Both the position numbers and the translations under genes were made by a program. A DNA stretch of 6,583 bases, taken from contig JAQBZV010000058.1 in NCBI GenBank assembly GCA_027728145.1, positions 1 to 6,583 on the forward strand, read 5' to 3'. This document shows, piece after piece, positions 1 through 4,684 of the stretch (its first letter is position 1; each line of letters begins with the position of its first letter). The stretch comes from Actinomycetota bacterium (GTDB taxonomy: Bacteria > Actinomycetota > Actinomycetes > Actinomycetales > Microbacteriaceae). The notes under the pieces were generated by a model. That model ran no database searches and was not told the origin of the DNA. It saw only the letters and a list, made by a program, of their open reading frames with translations.

Positions 1-570
1 GATCCGGTCCAACGGAGGCTCTGGCGGAGGCTTGATCTCGATAACGTCGACGATGAACAGCAGGGACTCTCCAGCGCCCAAACCAAACTCCGGTGCGCCA
101 TCAGTTCCAAATGCCTCCGAGGGAGGAATGAGTCCCACAACGCGTGATCCCACCGTTGAGCACGCGGCGGTCAGGGAGACTCCCACAAAGTTGGGAGCAT
201 CAAGGTCAAGGGTCAAAACGGTGGGAGAAACTTCGCTGTAGCCAGATTCTTCAATGAGGTCACCGGTCGCTGCGTTATAGAGCGAATAGTCGATCGACAA
301 GATGTCGCCATCTTGCACTTCGACTCCCTCGCCGTCGATGATGACGGAGCGCTGCGTCAACACTGCAGAAAGAGGTGCCTCGAACGTGACCTCGGGCGCA
401 GCCCCAAATTCACCCGACACGGCAACTGCTTCAACCTCTGCGCCACTGGGTGTACAACCCTCGGCAACGGCAAGCGCTTGCTCCACGCTCTCCTCCGTGG
501 TGTCAGCGGCGCAACCGGCAATCACAAGAAGGCTCGACAGGCCGAGGGCAACGGACAGAGATCGCTTCAC
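1..570 (-). CDS. FKBP-type peptidyl-prolyl cis-trans isomerase lipoprotein, 3' end cut off by the window
   Basis: I translated the minus strand from the GTG at 568-570. It stays open to position 1, giving 190 residues and no stop, so the C-terminal part lies outside the window. The N-terminus is a lipoprotein signal: Lys2-Arg3, a hydrophobic stretch (about residues 5-18) and the lipobox VIAGC, with Cys20 as the lipidated residue. The mature protein should therefore be anchored to the outer face of the membrane. Residues about 85-180 look like an FKBP domain: VQDGDILSIDYSLYNAATGD, then VGSRVVGLIPPSEAFG and the closing strand LLFIVDVIEI. A proline-rich linker (IKPPPEPP, 179-186) follows. Actinobacterial lipoproteins of this type often carry a second FKBP domain after such a linker; that part would be off-window. 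The aromatic platform usual in the active site (the Trp of a GW-type motif) is absent from the visible domain, where FVGVSLTAAC stands instead, so this domain may be weakly active or inactive. Cys39 and Cys137 could form a disulfide. The start is supported by a Shine-Dalgarno-like GAAAGG with a 6-nt spacer. Confidence 0.8.
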   Translation of the reverse strand, partial: MKRSLSVALGLSSLLVIAGCAADTTEESVEQALAVAEGCTPSGAEVEAVAVSGEFGAAPEVTFEAPLSAVLTQRSVIIDGEGVEVQDGDILSIDYSLYNAATGDLIEESGYSEVSPTVLTLDLDAPNFVGVSLTAACSTVGSRVVGLIPPSEAFGTDGAPEFGLGAGESLLFIVDVIEIKPPPEPPLDRI

Positions 571-576
571 CAGAAG

Positions 577-582
577 CCTTTC
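577..582 (-). promoter_or_regulatory. Ribosome binding site of the FKBP lipoprotein gene
   Basis: On the minus strand GAAAGG lies 6 nt before the GTG at 570. This fixes the GTG as the start, and the encoded lipoprotein signal begins exactly there. Confidence 0.65.
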
Positions 583-608
583 GGTGGGGTCAGAACAACC
601 CCGTCATC

Positions 609-630
609 TTGACAGGTCTGCCCTGTGCAA
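609..630. repeat. Small inverted repeat between the OsmC-family and FKBP genes
   Basis: ACAGG (612-616) and CCTGT (622-626) form a 5-bp stem around TCTGC. TTG (609-611) and CAA (628-630) extend it to 8 bp with one bulged base. It starts right after the OsmC-family stop codon (631-633) in the direction of transcription. No T-run follows on the minus strand, so it is not a classical terminator. It could be a weak terminator or processing hairpin, or chance. No good promoter is visible in the rest of the 571-630 gap, which leaves co-transcription of the two genes possible. Confidence 0.25.
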
Positions 631-1104
631 TCAATCTGAGGAGCGCACCCGGGTGAGGGGTTCATGGTGAACGGGAAAGTTCACCGAGTTCGCGATGAAG
701 CACAACTGGGACGCTCGATGGTGGAGGTCGGGCACTGTGGTTGCATCGCCCCCGGAGATCTCTACCGTGGGCCGAAGAGTGACCTCTGTAATCTGACCAG
801 AACCATCCGGGTTCGTGGCCAACACTCCCGATGCTTGGTCCTCGTAAAGTTCCACCACCACACCCGCCGCCTGGGCGACGTGGAGAAAACTCAGCATGTG
901 ACACTGCGACAGGGCGGCAATCAGGAGCTCCTCAGGGTTCCAGCGACTGACATCGCCATGAAACGCTTTATCGGAGGAGCCCTCAATCTCGTGTTTTCCC
1001 TCCGCACGAATAATGTGTGCGCGCGAGTAGGCGCGGTAGTCGCTGGTGCCGGTGCCCTGGTTACCCACCCAGAGTGTCTCCAGCGCGAAGGTGTGACGAT
1101 TCAT
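631..1104 (-). CDS. OsmC family protein (probable thiol-dependent organic hydroperoxide reductase)
   Basis: This is a complete gene of 157 residues, normal for OsmC/Ohr proteins. The family reduces organic hydroperoxides in the cytoplasm as a homodimer, using two cysteines. Both are present with the expected surroundings: Cys68 in ALSQCHMLSFLH and Cys135 in ASQLCFIANSVNFPV. The helix before the first Cys holds the family motif WNPEELL (residues 55-61); Glu58 lies 10 residues before Cys68, where the catalytic Glu of Ohr sits. I could not assign the catalytic Arg with confidence (candidates are Arg23 and Arg27). The SQCHM form of the motif fits the actinobacterial OsmC-like branch better than classical OsmC or Ohr, so the exact peroxide substrate is open. 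The ATG at 1102-1104 has no clear Shine-Dalgarno but has a -10-like TAGAGT six nucleotides upstream, as expected for a leaderless mRNA. The gene is divergent from gabT and 61 bp upstream of the FKBP lipoprotein gene. Confidence 0.93.
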   Translation of the reverse strand: MNRHTFALETLWVGNQGTGTSDYRAYSRAHIIRAEGKHEIEGSSDKAFHGDVSRWNPEELLIAALSQCHMLSFLHVAQAAGVVVELYEDQASGVLATNPDGSGQITEVTLRPTVEISGGDATTVPDLHHRASQLCFIANSVNFPVHHEPLTRVRSSD

Positions 1105-1110
1105 GCCACC

Positions 1111-1116
1111 ACTCTA
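1111..1116 (-). promoter_or_regulatory. Candidate -10 box of the OsmC-family gene (leaderless start)
   Basis: The minus strand reads TAGAGT, then GGTGGC, then ATG. A TAnnnT box six bases before the start codon would place the transcription start on or next to the A of ATG. A possible -35, TTGTAA (1136-1141), matches 4 of 6 consensus bases but with a long 19-bp spacer. This was read by eye only. Confidence 0.4.
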
Positions 1117-1129
1117 GGTGCCAGGCACC
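1117..1129. promoter_or_regulatory. Perfect 13-bp palindrome in the divergent promoter region, candidate operator
   Basis: GGTGCC-A-GGCACC is an exact inverted repeat with a one-base centre. It abuts the candidate -10 of the OsmC-family gene, inside that promoter's spacer. It lies 38-50 bp before the gabT start codon, near the expected -35 region of gabT. A protein bound here could control both directions. I do not recognise the regulator; the operator role is inferred from symmetry and position. Confidence 0.4.
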
Positions 1130-1152
1130 CCTGTTTTACAAGGTTCGAGGTC

Positions 1153-1158
1153 TACACT
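1153..1158 (+). promoter_or_regulatory. Candidate -10 box of gabT
   Basis: TACACT fits TAnnnT and ends 8 nt before the gabT ATG, so the mRNA would have almost no leader. No good -35 is seen at 16-18 bp. The purine run GAGGGG (1159-1164) could act as a Shine-Dalgarno but would sit only 2 nt from the ATG, which is unusually close. Confidence 0.35.
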
Positions 1159-1166
1159 GAGGGGCT

Positions 1167-2504
1167 ATGACAGACACGCTTTCGCAGGCCCCCGCGAGCA
1201 CCTCTGCTCGCATCGTCACCGAGATTCCTGGTCCCCGCTCACGAGAGCTTCACGAGCGGCGGGTCAAGACCGTGTCCGCTGGTGTTGCGGCCACCTTCCC
1301 CATCTATGCGGCACACGCCCACGACGCGATCCTCGAGGACGTCGATGGCAACCGCTTTATTGACTTCACCGGCGGCATCGGTGTGATGACCGTGGGTCAC
1401 ACCAACGATGCCGTGGTGGCCGCTGTTGCTGACCAGGCCTCCAAGGTGACCCACACGCTGTTCGCTGTTGCGGGCTATGAGCCCTACATCGCGGTGTGTG
1501 AACTGCTCGCGAAACACACGCCGGGAAATTTTGCCAAGAAGTCTGTTTTGGTGAACTCCGGAGCGGAAGCGGTCGAGAACGCGGTCAAAATTGCCCGCAA
1601 GCACACGGGTCGGACCGAGGTTGCCGTTCTGCACCACGGGTATCACGGACGGACCAACCTGACCTCGGCCATGAACTACAACATGCACCCCTACGGCACC
1701 GGCTTTGGACCACTGGCCGGATCTGTGCACCACGCGCCCAACTCCTCACCCTTCCACGACGGTCTCTCCGGAGCGGAAGCAGCCGAGCGGACCATTACCT
1801 TTCTCGAGAAGCGCGTGGGTGCAACCCAAATCGCCTGCCTCGTGGTGGAACCCATTCAGGGCGAGGGCGGCTTCATCATTCCTGCCGAGGGATACCTGCA
1901 GGCGCTCGTGGAATGGTGCCACGCGAATGGCATTGTGTATGTCTCCGATGAGGTCCAAAGCGGAATGGCCCGCACCGGTGCCTACTTCGCCAGCGAGCAC
2001 TTCGGTATTGAGCCAGACCTGGTCACCAGCGCCAAGGGTATTGGTGGCGGTATGCCCATTGCCGCAGTCACGGGACGCGCGGAAATCATGGATGCCTCAC
2101 ACCCCGGCGGACTGGGCGGCACGTTTGGTGGAAACCCCGTCTCGTCAGCAGCGGTGGTCGCTGTGTTCTCCGAGGTGGAAAAGCGCGGACTCTTGAACGA
2201 GGCAAAGCGGGTAGAGAAAACACTGAAGCCGGCTCTCCTGGACCTGCAGAAAAAGCACCCGGTCATCGCCGATGTCCGAGGAGTGGGAGCCATGCTCGCC
2301 ATCGAATTCATGGACCCCGCCACCGGCAAGCCTGCCCCCGAGGCAGCCAAAGCAGTGCAAACCCACGCCCTGCATGCCGGTGTTCTGATTCTCACCGCGG
2401 GAACCTTTGGAAACGTCTTGCGTTTCCTGCCCCCCGTGGTCATTACGGATGAACAGCTCCACGAAGCTGTCACCGTGATGGACAACGCGCTCTCCTCGCT
2501 CTAA
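1167..2504 (+). CDS. gabT: 4-aminobutyrate--2-oxoglutarate aminotransferase (class III, PLP-dependent)
   Basis: The 445-residue protein transfers the amino group of GABA to 2-oxoglutarate, giving succinic semialdehyde and glutamate in the cytoplasm. It matches fold-type I, class III aminotransferases over its full length. The PLP lysine is Lys290 in TSAKGIGGGMP. Asp261 in VSDEVQSG should bind the pyridine nitrogen. Glu228 and Glu233 lie in VVEPIQGEGG, Thr319 in GGTFGGNP should hold the cofactor phosphate of the partner subunit, Arg162 lies in GYHGRT, and Arg419 in NVLRFLPP should bind substrate carboxylate. These match E. coli GabT Lys268, Asp239, Glu206/Glu211, Thr297, Arg141 and Arg398 at a near-constant offset of 21-22, which supports the GABA assignment over ornithine-type relatives. 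The N-terminus (ARIVTEIPGPRSRELHERR) resembles that of actinobacterial GabT proteins and supports the ATG at 1167. The gene is first in a cluster with the asparaginase (4-bp gap) and ald. No gabD partner is present in the window. A related omega-amino acid such as beta-alanine or 5-aminovalerate remains possible as substrate. Confidence 0.94.
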   Translation: MTDTLSQAPASTSARIVTEIPGPRSRELHERRVKTVSAGVAATFPIYAAHAHDAILEDVDGNRFIDFTGGIGVMTVGHTNDAVVAAVADQASKVTHTLFAVAGYEPYIAVCELLAKHTPGNFAKKSVLVNSGAEAVENAVKIARKHTGRTEVAVLHHGYHGRTNLTSAMNYNMHPYGTGFGPLAGSVHHAPNSSPFHDGLSGAEAAERTITFLEKRVGATQIACLVVEPIQGEGGFIIPAEGYLQALVEWCHANGIVYVSDEVQSGMARTGAYFASEHFGIEPDLVTSAKGIGGGMPIAAVTGRAEIMDASHPGGLGGTFGGNPVSSAAVVAVFSEVEKRGLLNEAKRVEKTLKPALLDLQKKHPVIADVRGVGAMLAIEFMDPATGKPAPEAAKAVQTHALHAGVLILTAGTFGNVLRFLPPVVITDEQLHEAVTVMDNALSSL

Positions 2505-2508
2505 CACG

Positions 2509-3480
2509 ATGACTGCACACTGGCTTGACGCCAGCGACGCTGTGGTGGTCGCAGAGTTAGTGCGTGACGGATTTGGGGAGTCTTTCCACCACGGAGTTTT
2601 CGCCGTGGTGGACCAGCACGGCTCCACACTCCTGGAGCGGGGAAACCCCGACGCCATTGTGTACCCCCGCTCCACGCTGAAACCCATGCAAGCGATAGCG
2701 GTCCTGGAAACAGGGGTCGACCTTTCTCCCCTTAACCTCACTCTCACCACCGCCAGCCACTGCGGGTCCGCTCAGCATAGAGAGGCCATTCGCGCCCTCC
2801 TCGAGGGCTATGGACTCGCGGAATCGGCGCTCCAGTGCCCGAAAGACTGGCCCTTAGGGAATGCCGAGCGAGCCCAATACCTCGCTGAGGGTCACCAGGC
2901 GAGCGCTCTTGCCATGAATTGCTCCGGCAAGCACGCCGGGTTCCTTGCCGCCTGCACCCACGCCGGCTTTGCCACCGAGGACTACCTCAGCTTTGACCAT
3001 CCCCTGCAGCAAGCCATCGTGGAGACCATCACTCGATACACCGGCGAGGCACCCACCTTCACCTCCCGCGACGGGTGTGGAGCGCCCCTGCACGCACTGA
3101 GCCTCAGGGGTCTCGCGCGCGGTATCGCGAAGATTGCTGCGGGCACCAGCGAACACGAGCAACAACTACTGCATTCCGTGCGCGATAACGCCTGGGCTAT
3201 TGATGGTGAGGGCCGAGACAACACGGTCACCATCGAGACTCTTGGCGGAATCGCAAAAATCGGCGCGGAGGGTCTGGTGGTCATCGGGACGCCCTCCGGT
3301 GTGGCGGTGGCCGTCAAAATTCTGGACGGTTCCATGCGCGCAACCTCCCTCGTGGCCCTCGCCGCGTTGGAACAGGTCGGTGCAATTTCTCCAGCAGATG
3401 CGACCGCTCTGTCGGCGCGAATGGCCCACCCGGTGAGTGGTGGGGAAGCCATCATCGGGGCTCTGGAAGTCCGGCTATAG
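2509..3480 (+). CDS. Asparaginase of the Asparaginase_II (ReAV, class 3) family
   Basis: The 323-residue protein should hydrolyse L-asparagine to aspartate and ammonia. It belongs to the family of Rhizobium etli ReAV (PF06089), which has a serine beta-lactamase-like fold unrelated to E. coli AnsA/AnsB. The expected polar residues are present: Ser55 and Lys58 in YPRSTLKPMQ (the SxxK pair), Ser83 in TASHCGS, Cys138 and Lys141 in NCSGKHAGFL, Cys190 in RDGCGAP and Lys270 in AVAVKILDG. These correspond to ReAV Ser48, Lys51, Ser80, Cys135, Lys138, Cys189 and Lys263; the two Cys and Lys138 bind a metal in ReAV. No signal peptide is seen, so it should be cytoplasmic. The ATG lies 4 bp after the gabT stop with no clear Shine-Dalgarno before it, so translation is probably coupled to gabT. 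The N-terminal GFGESFHHG segment is in its usual place near the start, which supports this ATG. Released ammonia would link it metabolically to GabT and Ald. In vivo substrate preference cannot be read from the sequence. Confidence 0.92.
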   Translation: MTAHWLDASDAVVVAELVRDGFGESFHHGVFAVVDQHGSTLLERGNPDAIVYPRSTLKPMQAIAVLETGVDLSPLNLTLTTASHCGSAQHREAIRALLEGYGLAESALQCPKDWPLGNAERAQYLAEGHQASALAMNCSGKHAGFLAACTHAGFATEDYLSFDHPLQQAIVETITRYTGEAPTFTSRDGCGAPLHALSLRGLARGIAKIAAGTSEHEQQLLHSVRDNAWAIDGEGRDNTVTIETLGGIAKIGAEGLVVIGTPSGVAVAVKILDGSMRATSLVALAALEQVGAISPADATALSARMAHPVSGGEAIIGALEVRL

Positions 3481-3490
3481 TCTCAGAGGT

Positions 3491-3512
3491 ACAGGATTCG
3501 GCGGAATTCTGT
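3491..3512 (+). repeat. Stem-loop just after the asparaginase gene
   Basis: ACAGGATTC (3491-3499) and GAATTCTGT (3504-3512) pair over 9 bp with one G-U pair and a GGCG loop. The structure starts 10 nt after the asparaginase stop codon. No T-run follows (CCGGTC), so it is not a standard intrinsic terminator. It may be an mRNA 3'-end stabiliser, a weak or U-less terminator between the asparaginase gene and ald, or chance. Confidence 0.4.
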
Positions 3513-3514
3513 CC

Positions 3515-3542
3515 GGTCAAATCACGAAGTCGTGAATCGACC
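3515..3542. promoter_or_regulatory. 28-bp imperfect palindrome upstream of ald, candidate operator
   Basis: The two halves GGTCAAATCACGA (3515-3527) and TCGTGAATCGACC (3530-3542) are inverted repeats around AG, with 11 of 13 positions complementary. The inner TCACGA-AG-TCGTGA is perfect. It ends 29 bp before the ald ATG, where a transcription factor would act on an ald promoter. Known alanine dehydrogenase genes are often controlled by Lrp/AsnC-type regulators (for example AldR in mycobacteria), but I cannot match this site to one of them. Beyond it, 3544-3557 holds two CACAAT copies 8 bp apart, which could serve as weak -10 elements. Confidence 0.45.
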
Positions 3543-3557
3543 ACACAATCCCACAAT

Positions 3558-3564
3558 TGAGGTG
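3558..3564 (+). promoter_or_regulatory. Ribosome binding site of ald
   Basis: TGAGGTG lies 7 nt before the ATG at 3572. It is the clearest Shine-Dalgarno in the plus-strand cluster and indicates that ald is translated independently, unlike the asparaginase gene. Confidence 0.75.
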
Positions 3565-3571
3565 AAATCGC

Positions 3572-4684
3572 ATGAAGATTTCGGTAATCCGCGAAATCAA
3601 AAACAACGAATTCCGGGTTGCGATGACCCCGGCGGGCGTAAGAGATCTCGTCACCCACGGTCACCAGGTCACCGTCGAGTCGGGTGCGGGTGCGGGGTCG
3701 GGAATCACCGATGACGACTACGCCGCTGAGGGAGCAACCATCGCCCCGGATGCCCCCTCTGCCTGGAACCAGGCAGAAATGGTGGTCAAGGTCAAGGAAC
3801 CGATCGCGAGCGAGTACCAGTACTTCCGCTCTGACCTTCTGCTGTTCACCTTCTTGCACCTCGCTGCAGAGCCCGAGCTCACTCACGCTCTGCTCAAGGC
3901 GAAAACCACTTCCATCGCATATGAGACTGTTCAAGGTCCCACCGGTGGTTTGCCACTGCTCGCTCCCATGAGTGAGGTTGCCGGGCGTTTGGCGTCGATT
4001 GTGGGAGCGGCAACCCTGCTGAAGCCAGCGGGAGGGATGGGGCTTTTGGTTCCGGGAGTTCCCGGCACACGGCCCGCCAACGTCGTTGTTCTCGGTGGTG
4101 GAGTTGCCGGAACAAATGCGGTGTCTGTTGCTGTGGGCCTTGGCGCCGAGGTGACTGTCCTCGACACCAACCTGCAACGCCTCAAGGAACTGGATGCTCT
4201 CTACGCGGGGCGCATCAAAACCGCAGCGTCTAACTCGCTGGAAATTGAGCGCGCCTGTTTGGCAGCTGACCTCGTGATTGGCTCTGTGCTGATTCCCGGG
4301 GCAAAAGCCCCGAAGCTTGTCTCCCTTGACTTGGTCTCACGGATGAAGCAGGGCAGTGTTCTGGTGGATATTGCAGTGGATCAGGGTGGTTGTTTTGAGG
4401 GCTCAAAGCCCACCACACACGCAGACCCGACTTTTGATGTTCACGGCAGCACGTACTACTGTGTCGCGAACATGCAAGGCGCCGTACCCCAAACCTCCAC
4501 CGTCGCCCTCACCAACGCCACCATGCGCTACGTCACCGCAGTCGCCAACAAGGGTTGGAAGAAAGCTCTTGCCGACGACGCAGGATTAGCGTTGGGGTTG
4601 AACACGGACGCGGGAATCTTGACCAACGAAGCAGTGGGTGTTGCCCACGGCATCGATGCGGTCACTCCCTCCACCAGGCTCTAG
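3572..4684 (+). CDS. ald: Alanine dehydrogenase (NAD-dependent)
   Basis: This 370-residue protein, normal for the family, catalyses L-alanine + NAD+ + H2O to pyruvate + ammonia + NADH and the reverse, usually as a cytoplasmic hexamer. Residue numbering follows that of the studied Phormidium and M. tuberculosis enzymes: Arg15 (NNEFRVAMTP) and Lys75 (VKVKEP) bind pyruvate, His96 (FLHLA) and Asp270 (VDIAVDQGG) are catalytic, and Asn300 lies in VANMQGAVPQTST. The Rossmann nucleotide loop is VLGGGVAG (173-180), with Asp198 at the end of the second strand (TVLD), as expected for NAD rather than NADP. One oddity is Gln302 where the family usually has Pro (NMP), in a loop next to the active site. The start is fixed by the TGAGGTG Shine-Dalgarno and by the typical N-terminus MKISVIREIKNNEFRV. 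The 91-bp gap before it contains a stem-loop and a palindrome, so ald may have its own promoter and control besides read-through from gabT and the asparaginase gene. Its last 23 bp overlap the 3' end of the opposite-strand ATPase gene. Confidence 0.97.
   Translation: MKISVIREIKNNEFRVAMTPAGVRDLVTHGHQVTVESGAGAGSGITDDDYAAEGATIAPDAPSAWNQAEMVVKVKEPIASEYQYFRSDLLLFTFLHLAAEPELTHALLKAKTTSIAYETVQGPTGGLPLLAPMSEVAGRLASIVGAATLLKPAGGMGLLVPGVPGTRPANVVVLGGGVAGTNAVSVAVGLGAEVTVLDTNLQRLKELDALYAGRIKTAASNSLEIERACLAADLVIGSVLIPGAKAPKLVSLDLVSRMKQGSVLVDIAVDQGGCFEGSKPTTHADPTFDVHGSTYYCVANMQGAVPQTSTVALTNATMRYVTAVANKGWKKALADDAGLALGLNTDAGILTNEAVGVAHGIDAVTPSTRL

Noticed and set aside
586..602. GGGGT/ACCCC inverted repeat in the leader of the FKBP gene
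   Set aside because: The stem is only 5 bp with a 7-nt loop, with no extension or other supporting feature; it is easily expected by chance in GC-rich DNA.
664..1170. 168-residue plus-strand open frame opposite the OsmC-family gene
   Set aside because: The minus-strand OsmC-family protein is unmistakable. The plus-strand frame has no recognisable domain and would run into the start of gabT.
2145..2750. 201-residue minus-strand open frame across the gabT/asparaginase junction
   Set aside because: It is antisense to two confident genes with conserved motifs and shows no family resemblance.
3544..3557. Two CACAAT copies 8 bp apart as tandem -10 boxes for ald
   Set aside because: No matching -35 hexamers lie at 16-18 bp, and CACAAT matches the -10 consensus poorly at its first base, so I mention it only as a weak possibility.
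3452..4177. 241-residue open frame on the minus strand opposite the end of the asparaginase gene and ald
   Set aside because: It lies antisense to clearly real genes, crosses their intergenic gap, has a low-complexity unordered composition and resembles no family. Such frames are common in high-GC DNA.
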